From: CAZNKU01 sp964573775
GTDB lineage: Bacteria > Bacillota > Clostridia > Monoglobales > Firm-18
Direction of reading: 5' to 3'
DNA: 12,437 nt
Assembly (NCBI GenBank): GCA_964573775.1
Contig: CAZNKU010000037.1
Span: 1-12,437 of the forward strand
Of the stretch, positions 1 through 5,713 are shown piece after piece; position 1 is the first letter of the stretch, and each line of letters opens with the position of its first letter. Both the position numbers and the translations under genes were made by a program. The notes under the pieces were generated by a model, which worked only from the letters and a program-made list of their open reading frames with translations, had not been told where the DNA came from and made no database searches.

Positions 1-50
1 TCACCGTTTCTTACATACTCAATTCCGTTTTCGATAAATCTTTCTTTCAT
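1..50 (-). CDS. 5' fragment of a leftward gene, possibly TnpV-like (partial, runs off the window)
   Basis: Only the first 16 codons are inside the window, read leftward from an ATG at 48-50 (MKERFIENGIEYVRNG). The start is supported by a strong AAAGGAGG ribosome binding site at 61-68, ten bases upstream, and by an extended -10 box at 84-92. The run 'GIEYVRNG' followed by a D or E codon resembles the beginning of TnpV, a small protein often carried by clostridial mobile elements, whose N-terminus commonly reads like 'I-x-Y-x-x-x-GDYY'. Sixteen residues are too few to be sure: the gene start is fairly secure and the family is a guess. Confidence 0.5.
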   Translation of the reverse strand, partial: MKERFIENGIEYVRNG

Positions 51-60
51 AGCGTGAACG

Positions 61-92
61 CCTCCTTTAAATTTGGTATCTTCATTTTATCA
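61..92 (-). promoter_or_regulatory. Extended -10 promoter and ribosome binding site for the leftward gene at the left edge
   Basis: Read on the minus strand, TGATAAAAT (84-92) is an extended -10 element (TG-n-TAAAAT). AAAGGAGG follows at 61-68, then an ATG ten bases further on. I see no good -35 box, as expected for an extended -10 promoter. The promoter lies just downstream of a leftward terminator (132-167), so the edge gene appears to be its own transcription unit. Confidence 0.45.
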
Positions 93-131
93 GAAGGCAT
101 TTAATTTGACGAATGTGCGGATAAAAAAGAA

Positions 132-167
132 AAAGCTGAAAACCCATTTTACTGAGCTTTCAGCTTT
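132..167 (-). terminator. Leftward intrinsic terminator
   Basis: A ten-base-pair perfect stem (132-141 with 158-167, AAAGCTGAAA / TTTCAGCTTT) encloses a 16-base loop. On the minus strand it is followed by a T-rich run (TTTTCTTTTTTAT, 119-131). It could end leftward transcripts arriving from the structured region at 227-400 or from the hydrolase gene, whose stop codon is about 340 bases upstream with no closer terminator. Confidence 0.6.
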
Positions 168-288
168 AACTTTTGCCTTTGCTATGCCAATTCAGCTAAA
201 TTTTCATATTTTTCAAAATTACTTCCTTATCTGGTCTTGGCCTTTGCGACACCTCTTTTTGGGGTGGATGAAAAATAGTGCAGATTGG

Positions 289-351
289 ACAAACTGAACC
301 CGCAGGGGTTACCCGAAGGCGTACGATGGTACGTCGAGTGGTGAAGTTTGT
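289..351. ncRNA. Candidate structured RNA or small repeat element in the gap at 51-508
   Basis: This 63-base segment folds by eye into a three-way junction. An outer stem of 7 bp (289-295 with 345-351, ACAAACT/AGTTTGT) holds two inner arms. One is a 5 bp hairpin (297-301 with 306-310, loop GCAG). The other is a longer arm built from ACC-CGA (311-316) pairing with TCG and GGT (334-336, 340-342), and CGTAC (320-324) pairing with GTACG (329-333) around a GATG loop. Two three-base bulges face opposite sides. The strand is undecided, because the folds work on both. A leftward terminator lies 120 bases further left, which favours the minus strand. It is not a tRNA, since the T-arm-like hairpin has only a four-base loop. 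The family is not recognised; a dispersed intergenic repeat is an equally good reading. Confidence 0.4.
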
Positions 352-375
352 TCAAAACACAAGGCATTTTATGAC

Positions 376-400
376 AGAAATTCGTCAATGACGAATTTCT
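376..400. repeat. Perfect inverted repeat (11 bp arms, 3-base loop)
   Basis: AGAAATTCGTC (376-386) and GACGAATTTCT (390-400) are exact inverted copies separated by AAT. There is no T-run at either side, so it does not look like a terminator. It sits 24 bases from the candidate structured RNA at 289-351 and may be one end of the same element. The rest of the gap (401-508) has only weak short hairpins, for example GGTGT/ACACC around 475-499, and no convincing gene. Confidence 0.5.
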
Positions 401-508
401 ACCTTAAAAAACAATTTATTTTAACTTGTTATCACACTAAACTGGCTTTGTTAAGCTTTTTAACCGCCTTGTGTGGTGTGCGCAATTTTGCTCTACACCT
501 TTTGAACT

Positions 509-1345
509 TTATTCGTAAAATGCAGTATTTCCTACTGTGGAATGATAAGGTCTGTGGCTGTTTGCCCATGACTTTGGTGCCGCTTTTGCACTTATGAAAT
601 ACAGTGCATCGCCAACTAATTCAACACCGTTTAGTGCACATTTTGCGGCAATAATACATTCTTTTGACGGTGTTTCGTTCATTCTGTCCGTATGTGCAGG
701 CGGAAACTGAACACCGTAGTTTGTATCAAAAATAACATCCTTTATAGTATTTGGGAAAGATGCAGACTCTACTCGGTTTATAATAGTATTTGCAATGGCA
801 ATTTTTGTATTAATTCCGCCGGAGCCTGCTTCCAGCATAATAATTTTACCAAGGTATAAAATATCTTCAAAATTATATAAATAATCTTTTGCTTCTTCAG
901 GTACAACAACCTGAGGTGCGGTGATTTTTACAGTCAGGTAGTAGTCATCCCATTCTACACCGTAATCTAATGTTTCAGATATTATTCTTACGGGAATAAA
1001 TGTTAAAAAATCTCGGTTCAGTGATGAAAGCTCACACCTTTCACCGTCTATTGTAGAATAGTCGTTGTCGGAACAAAATTCAAACTTGTGATTATCTTTA
1101 ATCATAGTAGCTGTTTGAGTTTCTTCATCCCAGTCAATTTGTGCGTCGATAGCTTCACTAAATGCACGAAGTGGTATGTATGTAGTGCCATTTTCCAAAA
1201 ACGGTTTTTTAACACAGTTTATATAGTCACCGTTTATCTGAATATCCACAGGTACGTCATAACCGCCGTATTGGTCTGCCGCAAGCACCGTAATGCCTGA
1301 AAGTGCAACTAAAAAAACAAGGGTAATAACAAATTTTTTAAACAT
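509..1345 (-). CDS. Secreted SleB-type cell-wall hydrolase with stalk domain
   Basis: A 278-residue exported protein. A signal peptide covers about residues 1-23 (KK, hydrophobic core, then VLAA). Residues 34-142 are a copper-amine-oxidase N-terminal-like (stalk) domain, recognised by its paired motifs TTYIPLRAFSEAIDAQIDW and TFIPVRIISETLDYGVEW. Residues 160-278 match the SleB/Hydrolase_2 family of cortex or peptidoglycan lytic enzymes: MLEAGSGG with Glu172 as probable catalytic acid, then IANTIINR, GVQFPP and DALYF. Family members usually end in a 'GNHxF' motif; here it reads GNTAFY, so the usual histidine appears replaced by Thr274. The start has an AAGAGGTGA ribosome binding site five bases upstream. 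It is divergent from the isomerase gene at 1532. The likely role is wall or spore-cortex remodelling outside the membrane; spore-specific use is not shown. Confidence 0.85.
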   Translation of the reverse strand: MFKKFVITLVFLVALSGITVLAADQYGGYDVPVDIQINGDYINCVKKPFLENGTTYIPLRAFSEAIDAQIDWDEETQTATMIKDNHKFEFCSDNDYSTIDGERCELSSLNRDFLTFIPVRIISETLDYGVEWDDYYLTVKITAPQVVVPEEAKDYLYNFEDILYLGKIIMLEAGSGGINTKIAIANTIINRVESASFPNTIKDVIFDTNYGVQFPPAHTDRMNETPSKECIIAAKCALNGVELVGDALYFISAKAAPKSWANSHRPYHSTVGNTAFYE

Positions 1346-1366
1346 TTAAATCACCTCTTGTTTTTT

Positions 1367-1395
1367 ATTGTATCATATTTTTTTGTGAAATGCAA
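1367..1395 (-). promoter_or_regulatory. Promoter for the SleB-type hydrolase gene
   Basis: On the minus strand TTGCAT (1390-1395) is followed by a 17-base spacer and TACAAT (1367-1372). TGA directly before TACAAT makes it an extended -10. It sits 22 bases upstream of the ATG, with the ribosome binding site between them. Confidence 0.5.
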
Positions 1396-1449
1396 ATCAG
1401 CGTATAATAAATAAAAACGTTTTTTGATGCAAAATCAGACAAAAATTAC

Positions 1450-1478
1450 TTGTATTTACAATTTAAGTGTGTTAGAAT
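1450..1478 (+). promoter_or_regulatory. Promoter for the parvulin gene
   Basis: TTGTAT (1450-1455), a 17-base spacer and TAGAAT (1473-1478) form a moderate sigma-A type promoter. The -10 matches five of six consensus bases and the -35 three of six. The predicted start near 1485 gives a leader of about 47 bases containing the hairpin at 1498-1511. Confidence 0.4.
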
Positions 1479-1497
1479 ATTCAAAGAATTAAGAAGA

Positions 1498-1511
1498 CCT
1501 GTGAAAACAGG
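1498..1511 (+). other. Leader hairpin with GAAA tetraloop upstream of the parvulin gene
   Basis: CCTGT-GAAA-ACAGG forms a 5 bp stem capped by a stable GNRA tetraloop. It lies just before the weak AGAAAGG ribosome binding site (1513-1519), which is 12 bases from the ATG. It could affect translation or mRNA stability; no function is shown. Confidence 0.4.
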
Positions 1512-1531
1512 CAGAAAGGCTATAAATTATC

Positions 1532-2278
1532 ATGACAAATTCAAAAGTATTGGCAACAGTAAACGGTGTTGCTATAACACAAGCGGAAGTTGATGCTATG
1601 GTTGCGGCTTTGATGCAGCACGGTCAGAACGCTAACAACGAACAGGGCAGAAAGATGGTTTTGGAACAGCTTATAAGCAAAAAGCTTTTGCTTTTAGATG
1701 CTCAGAAAAACCTTTTTGAATATGATCCTGAATTTAAAAAGGAACTTGAAATGGTTAAAAATGACCTTCTTGTTAACTTTACAATGAAAAAGGCTTTGGA
1801 AAAAGTTACCGTAAAGGATGAAGAGGTTAAGGAATATTATGAAAAGAACCAGGAAATGTTTGTTGCGGGTGAATCTGTAGCAGCAAGCCACATTCTTGTA
1901 GACAGCGAAGAAAAGGCAAATGAACTACTTGAAAAAATTAATGCAAAAGAAATTTCTTTTGAAGATGCTGCACGTGAAAACAGCACTTGCCCATCTTCCG
2001 AAAACGGCGGTAGCCTTGGTGAATTTACAAGAGGTCAGATGGTACCTGAATTTGACGAAGCTTGCTTTACAATGGAGATTGGTGAAATAAGAGGCCCTGT
2101 TAAAACACAGTTTGGTTTCCACCTTATTAAGCTGACCGCTAAAAATGAAGCAAAACCTATGGAATTTGACACAATTAAAGACCAGCTAAAGGGCAGTATG
2201 CTTCAGGAAAAACAGCAGGAAGCTTATAAGAGTAAAATTAACCAGCTTCAGATTTTGTACCCTGTTGACAGATTTTAA
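1532..2278 (+). CDS. Parvulin-type peptidyl-prolyl cis-trans isomerase, cytoplasmic
   Basis: A 248-residue protein that should catalyse cis-trans isomerisation of proline peptide bonds. Residues 1-100 form a SurA/PrsA-like N-terminal helical region beginning with VLATVNGVAITQAEVD. Residues 117-203 are the parvulin (PpiC) domain, with AASHILV (active-site His120), FEDAARENSTCPSSENGGSLGEF and the closing FGFHLIKL (His198 region). A C-terminal helix of about 40 residues follows. There is no signal peptide or lipobox, unlike secreted PrsA foldases, so it probably works in the cytoplasm; similar short forms are common in Clostridia. It is a single-gene unit with its own promoter and a strong terminator right after the stop codon. 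Confidence 0.9.
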   Translation: MTNSKVLATVNGVAITQAEVDAMVAALMQHGQNANNEQGRKMVLEQLISKKLLLLDAQKNLFEYDPEFKKELEMVKNDLLVNFTMKKALEKVTVKDEEVKEYYEKNQEMFVAGESVAASHILVDSEEKANELLEKINAKEISFEDAARENSTCPSSENGGSLGEFTRGQMVPEFDEACFTMEIGEIRGPVKTQFGFHLIKLTAKNEAKPMEFDTIKDQLKGSMLQEKQQEAYKSKINQLQILYPVDRF

Positions 2279-2295
2279 TTTCTAGTATAAAATGA

Positions 2296-2346
2296 GGGCG
2301 TTGTCTCAATTCGGTGAAAGATCACTTATTGAGACACGCCCTTTTT
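2296..2346. terminator. Bidirectional terminator between convergent genes
   Basis: GGGCGTTGTCTCAAT (2296-2310) pairs with ATTGAGACACGCCC (2328-2341), with one unpaired base and a 17-base loop. TTTTT (2342-2346) follows on the plus strand. On the minus strand the hairpin is followed by a weaker TCATTTTA. It lies 17 bases after the isomerase stop and 7 bases before the stop of the leftward SHOCT gene, so it can serve both. Confidence 0.8.
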
Positions 2347-2348
2347 GG

Positions 2349-3200
2349 TTAAATGCCAAGTATTTGTTTTTTCTTTTCGTTATAATCTTCTTCGCTTATA
2401 AGACCTTGTTCATATAAATTTCTGTATTCCATAAGTTCGTCCGCAAGGGTATTATTGGATTTAGCAGGAAGTTCAATTTCTGAATTTCTGTTTGTAATAT
2501 TTATTGGTTGGTTGTTATTAACATTATTATATTGATAGCTGTAATCATTTACAGGCTGTGCATATACCGGCTGAGGTATAGACGCTTTCGGAATTTCTTC
2601 GGATTCTGTAACCACATATTTACAAATAAGTACAATCATTGAAATGTATGTAATATCATATATTATGTTTTCGGTATTAAAATTATAGGAGTATGTCATA
2701 TAAGCGATCATTTCACCAAGTAATAATATGGCACCGGGTACAAAAAATATATTTTTAAGCGTTTTTCTTGCAAAAATTACAACTATTGTGAATATAATTC
2801 CTGCAGACCATAAAAATTCAATAAGAAAGTCGCTTGATTCATAGTATTCCAAGCCTTCTAAAATACCGATGAGGTTTGTCGATACCCAATAAATAAGTGG
2901 GAATGATAAAACACCTTTGTTTGCTCTTGAAAACAGGAAGATTGCAAGCATAGGGCAAAAAACAAGATACCACAGAAAGAAGAGCACTGTTGAAAATTCC
3001 CAATATTCAATATGTCCATTAATAAAATCACTAAGATATCGAGGGAATCGCATTGTCGAAAGCAAAAGTGCAAAAATAGCTGCAGCTATACCGTACAGAT
3101 TCTTTTTTGATACAATACTTTTGACTACGCATAGTACTGTTAACGGAACAACAATAACAAGCAAAAGTAAAAACGGAATACCAAATCCAAACAAATTCAT
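2349..3200 (-). CDS. Multi-pass membrane protein with C-terminal SHOCT domain
   Basis: A 283-residue protein with about seven hydrophobic membrane segments (roughly residues 5-27, 36-50, 68-91, 96-113, 128-145, 151-170 and 181-197). A polar linker rich in Asn, Gln and Tyr (about 200-245) follows, then a C-terminal SHOCT domain at 252-283 (LADELMEYRNLYEQGLISEEDYNEKKKQIL). SHOCT is a short helical hairpin found at the ends of many unrelated bacterial proteins, often thought to aid oligomerisation. The membrane part is not recognised as any transporter or enzyme family. GGAGGT (3207-3212) lies six bases before the ATG. It has its own promoter (3230-3258) and shares the terminator at 2296-2346. 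Confidence 0.8.
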   Translation of the reverse strand: MNLFGFGIPFLLLLVIVVPLTVLCVVKSIVSKKNLYGIAAAIFALLLSTMRFPRYLSDFINGHIEYWEFSTVLFFLWYLVFCPMLAIFLFSRANKGVLSFPLIYWVSTNLIGILEGLEYYESSDFLIEFLWSAGIIFTIVVIFARKTLKNIFFVPGAILLLGEMIAYMTYSYNFNTENIIYDITYISMIVLICKYVVTESEEIPKASIPQPVYAQPVNDYSYQYNNVNNNQPINITNRNSEIELPAKSNNTLADELMEYRNLYEQGLISEEDYNEKKKQILGI

Positions 3201-3229
3201 TTTAAAACCTCCAATTTATATTTTTTACT

Positions 3230-3258
3230 ATTTTAACACATTTTTTTACAAATGTCTA
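3230..3258 (-). promoter_or_regulatory. Promoter for the SHOCT membrane protein
   Basis: On the minus strand TAGACA (3253-3258), a 17-base spacer and TAAAAT (3230-3235) form a good sigma-A type promoter, each box matching five of six bases. TGT before the -10 makes it extended. It begins only a few bases past the terminator of the upstream gene. Confidence 0.65.
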
Positions 3259-3262
3259 CAAG

Positions 3263-3293
3263 AAAAACGCCCAAGCGATGCTTGGGCGTTTTT
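3263..3293 (-). terminator. Intrinsic terminator of the stalk-domain gene
   Basis: A perfect 14 bp stem (3263-3276 with 3280-3293) with a three-base loop carries the GCCCAAGC/GCTTGGGC core between A5 and T5 runs. It starts 25 bases past the stop codon of the leftward gene at 3319. The A/T tails make it potentially active in both directions. Confidence 0.85.
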
Positions 3294-3318
3294 CAGTGAG
3301 GTTTATTATGAACTAAAA

Positions 3319-4284
3319 TTAGTTAAGTTCTGCAAAGAATGATGTAGGAACATATGTCTTTGAACCGCCGTATAATACAGGTGCAGTTTCAAGTACAAGT
3401 CTCATCTTGTTGATACCGCCTTCAACTGTGCCGATTCTGATTGTTGCTGTGAAAGCATCTTTTGAAACGATAATGCTCTGTGTTTCATTAACCCACTCAA
3501 CTTTATAGCCAAGTGTTTCAGCAACTGTTCTTAGAGGAAGCATTTCAACACCGTTGTTATCATATACGATCTCATCTTCTGCCAATGTGATATCAACACC
3601 GTTTACCTTAAGTCCGTCTTCTTCAAGACCAAGGATGTCAAGAACGTTACCAGGCAAAATAACTGCCTTTTCGCTTGTTGCGAATGCAGGTATGCTCATT
3701 GTCATCATATCGTACCAAAGAAGTACGTTAGAACCTGCTTTAACGTCTGCAAGTGTAACGATATTTCTTGTTAGGTATGGGCTAACTTCTGCATTTGATG
3801 GAACTGTAATTTCCTTCATACCGCCGTCTGTAACGATTACAATACCGTCGTCTGTTGTTTTAACTTCGTCAACGATTGTGAAAAGTGGGTTACCCATTTC
3901 GGACTTGATGTTACCAACGATTGCAAAAGCATAAGCCTGTGGAGGCAAGCTCATAGTCATAGCGTTTGAATATGTAACCATAACCATGTTTGTTTCTCTC
4001 GCTTTAAGGTCAAGAGGCAAAACTGTGTTTGCATCGATAACCTGTGTAAGTTCGCTTGTGTTGAACTGAATTTCCTCGCCATCCATTGTTTTAACTACTA
4101 CGTAGTCGTCTGCAACTTCTGTAATTTCACCGTATGTAGAAAGGTAAGCAGCTTCTGGTGCTGCAGCTTCTTCTGAAATTAACATTACGTCGTCCTCTGA
4201 AATTAACATTATGTCATCGTTTGCAAATGCTGTCATTGATGTAAGGGCAACAAGTGCCAATACTAAAGCTAAGATTTTTTTCAT
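3319..4284 (-). CDS. Secreted protein with duplicated N-terminal module and C-terminal stalk domain
   Basis: A 321-residue exported protein. I chose the ATG at 4282-4284 over an upstream in-frame ATG (4347), because AAAGGAGA (4293-4300) lies eight bases before it and it begins a clean signal peptide (MKKILALVLALVALTSMTAFA, about 1-21). An 8-residue tandem repeat follows (DDIMLISE/DDVMLISE, 23-38). Two similar modules come next (about 47-124 and 125-203); each ends in a matching strand, VTYSNAMTMSLPPQAYA and LWYDMMTMSIPAFAT. Residues 215-321 are a copper-amine-oxidase N-terminal-like stalk domain (VEMLPLRTVAETLGYKVEW; TYVPTSFFAEL). No catalytic motif is seen. It is probably a cell-surface or wall-associated structural or binding protein, and is transcribed on its own. 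Confidence 0.8.
   Translation of the reverse strand: MKKILALVLALVALTSMTAFANDDIMLISEDDVMLISEEAAAPEAAYLSTYGEITEVADDYVVVKTMDGEEIQFNTSELTQVIDANTVLPLDLKARETNMVMVTYSNAMTMSLPPQAYAFAIVGNIKSEMGNPLFTIVDEVKTTDDGIVIVTDGGMKEITVPSNAEVSPYLTRNIVTLADVKAGSNVLLWYDMMTMSIPAFATSEKAVILPGNVLDILGLEEDGLKVNGVDITLAEDEIVYDNNGVEMLPLRTVAETLGYKVEWVNETQSIIVSKDAFTATIRIGTVEGGINKMRLVLETAPVLYGGSKTYVPTSFFAELN
4171..4218 (-). repeat. 24-base tandem repeat inside the stalk-domain gene
   Basis: Two adjacent 24-base copies (4171-4194 and 4195-4218) match at 21 of 24 positions and encode DDVMLISE and DDIMLISE just after the signal peptide. The three differences are all silent or conservative, which suggests a slippage-type duplication kept in frame. 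Confidence 0.75.
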
Positions 4285-4325
4285 TTTTTTGTTCTCCTTT
4301 TTCTGTTTGATTTTTTTTACTGCAA

Positions 4326-4340
4326 GCCCTTTCTCAGGGC
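4326..4340 (-). other. Small hairpin in the leader of the stalk-domain gene
   Basis: On the minus strand GCCCT-GAGAA-AGGGC folds into a 5 bp stem, 42 bases upstream of the start codon and the only GC-rich patch in an otherwise A/T-rich leader. I see no matching terminator/antiterminator pair or known riboswitch core, so a regulatory role is speculative. Confidence 0.3.
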
Positions 4341-4430
4341 CATTCATAAGTAATACAATCAGAGTTTTGATTTTGTTGTACTTTTTTCAAAAAAATTTCA
4401 AAAAAAATTTAAAAATATCGAAAAAAGCGG

Positions 4431-4439
4431 TGTTATAAT
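4431..4439 (+). promoter_or_regulatory. Extended -10 promoter for the small helical protein gene
   Basis: TGTTATAAT is a perfect extended -10 (TG-n-TATAAT) in an A/T-rich tract, 51 bases before the ATG at 4491. A second TATAAT at 4468-4473 is also present, but it would leave a leader of only about ten bases that begins inside the ribosome binding site. Confidence 0.5.
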
Positions 4440-4490
4440 AAAAATTTTTAAAAAAATTTGTTTTGGGTATAATAATTACGAGGTGATTTT

Positions 4491-4925
4491 ATGACAAACA
4501 ACGATACTGTAAATCTATTAAGGGAATGTAATTCAGGTATACAAATGGGTGTAAGCGCCATTGATGAAGTGTTACCAAAGGTTAAAAGCAAAAAGCTTGA
4601 AACACTTCTTAACGATTACAAAAACAAACATACTCAGCTTGGTAATGAAACCAACGGCTTGCTTCAGGAACTTGGTGAAGAATCAAAAGAACCTAATCCT
4701 ATGGCTAAAGGTATGTCATGGCTTAAAACGAATGTGAAGCTTAGCTGGGATGAAAGTGATGCAACAGTTTCGGACCTTATAACCGACGGTTGCAATATGG
4801 GAGTAAAATCCATAAGACGTTATATGAATGAATATGACAGAGCGGATGAAAGAAGTGTGGCTATTGCAAATAAGCTAATTGATATAGAACAGGAACTTGC
4901 AGTAGAAATAAGCCCCTTTTTGTAA
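4491..4925 (+). CDS. Small ferritin-like/DUF2383-type helical bundle protein
   Basis: A 144-residue soluble protein that is almost entirely helical with no signal peptide. Helices run at roughly residues 4-30, 33-62, 86-113 and 116-141, interrupted by a PNPMAKGMSWLKT loop (69-80). The pattern (LLRECNSGIQMGVSAIDEVL; then H47, E53; later DGCNMGVKSIRRYMNEY) matches conserved clostridial proteins of unknown function resembling the DUF2383/ferritin-like four-helix bundle. I cannot assign a reaction: metal-binding residues are not convincingly conserved to the eye. The start has a GAGGTGAT ribosome binding site (4480-4487) a few bases upstream. It is a single-gene unit with a terminator directly after the stop. 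Confidence 0.75.
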   Translation: MTNNDTVNLLRECNSGIQMGVSAIDEVLPKVKSKKLETLLNDYKNKHTQLGNETNGLLQELGEESKEPNPMAKGMSWLKTNVKLSWDESDATVSDLITDGCNMGVKSIRRYMNEYDRADERSVAIANKLIDIEQELAVEISPFL

Positions 4926-4930
4926 GAAAA

Positions 4931-4957
4931 AACTCAGTTAACACTGAGTTTTTTTCT
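4931..4957. terminator. Terminator after the small helical protein gene
   Basis: AACTCAGT (4931-4938) pairs with ACTGAGTT (4943-4950) around a TAAC loop. A6 upstream and a T-run downstream (4949-4955, then more T) extend the stem. It begins within a few bases of the stop codon. Confidence 0.85.
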
Positions 4958-4962
4958 TTTTT

Positions 4963-4990
4963 GTATAAGTCGGGTTTTGTCCTGCATACA
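4963..4990 (+). promoter_or_regulatory. Possible sigma-E-type promoter for sigK
   Basis: CATACA (4985-4990) matches the core of the sigma-E -10 consensus (CATACAnT). GTATAAGT (4963-4970), 14 bases upstream, carries the ATA core expected of a sigma-E -35. In Bacillus and several clostridia sigK is transcribed by sigma-E with SpoIIID. The leader to the GTG start would be about 13-15 bases. No sigma-A promoter is obvious in this short gap. The -35 match is weak, so this is a hypothesis. Confidence 0.4.
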
Positions 4991-5010
4991 GATTAAATGA
5001 GGTGATTTGT

Positions 5011-5700
5011 GTGTTTATACAACTACTTTTAAAACAATTGTTTGTGCTTATGGGGTATATATCAAATATTAATTCTTTTCCTAAGCAATTGAACAAAAAA
5101 GAAGAAGAAAGATTGTTGGAAAAATACAAAAACGGCGATGAAGATGCAAAAAACAAATTAATAGAACATAACTTAAGACTTGTGGCACACATTGCCAAAA
5201 AATACACAAGTGTTTTCAAGGACAGCGATGACGCCGTATCTATTGGTACAATCGGACTTATCAAAGGTATTACGAGCTATGATTTTGATAAAAAAACCAA
5301 ACTTTCCACATACATTTCACGGTGCATCGAAAACGAAATACTTATGGCGGTAAGGTCCGGCAAAAAAATACAGAATGAAATATCAATAGATGAACCGATA
5401 GGTACAGACAGTGAGGGAAATAAAATAACTTTTAATGATATTCTGAGTAATGATGAGGATGAAATATTAGATGTAGTAAATCTTAAAATTGTAAGAAGTT
5501 CTTTAACAAATTTGCTTGACAAGGTTTTGGATAAGAGAGAAAAGTTAATAATTATACTCAGGTACGGTCTTGCAGATGGAAAAGAATATACACAAAATGA
5601 AATAGCCAAAAAACTTAAAATTTCACGGTCCTATGTTTCAAGAATAGAAAAAAGAGCTCTTGAAAAGCTGAGTGAGAATATGCAATGGATGGAAATTTAA
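5011..5700 (+). CDS. sigK: RNA polymerase sporulation sigma factor sigma-K (pro-sigma-K)
   Basis: A 229-residue sigma-70 family factor that directs late mother-cell transcription during sporulation. I start it at GTG 5011: GAGGTGA (4999-5005) is the ribosome binding site five bases upstream, and the earlier in-frame GTG at 5002 lies inside that site. Residues 1-15 (MFIQLLLKQLFVLMG) are a hydrophobic pro-peptide, followed by YISNINSFPKQL, which lines up with the mature start of B. subtilis sigma-K (YVKNNAFPQPL). Region 2 spans about 50-118 (IEHNLRLVAHIAKKY; GTIGLIKGITSYD; RCIENEILM) and region 4 about 170-222 (DKREKLIIILRYGL; helix-turn-helix NEIAKKLKISRSYVSRIEKRAL). The pro-peptide implies activation by an SpoIVFB-like membrane protease, which is not encoded here. 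The gene is intact, with no skin-type insertion. Confidence 0.93.
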   Translation: MFIQLLLKQLFVLMGYISNINSFPKQLNKKEEERLLEKYKNGDEDAKNKLIEHNLRLVAHIAKKYTSVFKDSDDAVSIGTIGLIKGITSYDFDKKTKLSTYISRCIENEILMAVRSGKKIQNEISIDEPIGTDSEGNKITFNDILSNDEDEILDVVNLKIVRSSLTNLLDKVLDKREKLIIILRYGLADGKEYTQNEIAKKLKISRSYVSRIEKRALEKLSENMQWMEI

Positions 5701-5713
5701 TATCATACATATC

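Noticed and set aside
289..351. tRNA or tRNA-like gene
   Set aside because: The outer stem is 7 bp like an acceptor stem, but there is no proper T-loop, anticodon arm or CCA-compatible end.
227..367. 46-codon leftward open frame through the structured gap (starts MPCVLNKLHHS)
   Set aside because: It has no ribosome binding site, its composition is odd, and it runs straight through the inverted repeats. Other frames are almost as open. It is probably an accident of the structured element, though homologous 'proteins' would be a useful sign of repeat copies.
388..597. 69-codon rightward open frame (MTNFYLKKQF...)
   Set aside because: It overlaps the 3' end of the hydrolase gene on the opposite strand, lacks a ribosome binding site and shows no protein-like pattern.
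4285..4347. Upstream in-frame start adding 21 residues to the stalk-domain protein
   Set aside because: The extension is Lys-rich, has no ribosome binding site and would bury the signal peptide. AAAGGAGA sits correctly before the ATG at 4284.
4465..4470. GGGTAT as a sigma-B -10 box before the small helical protein
   Set aside because: There is no GTTTAA-like -35 at the right distance, and an extended sigma-A -10 is present further upstream.
5002..5010. Earlier GTG start for sigK
   Set aside because: This GTG is part of the GAGGTGA ribosome binding site for the GTG at 5011.
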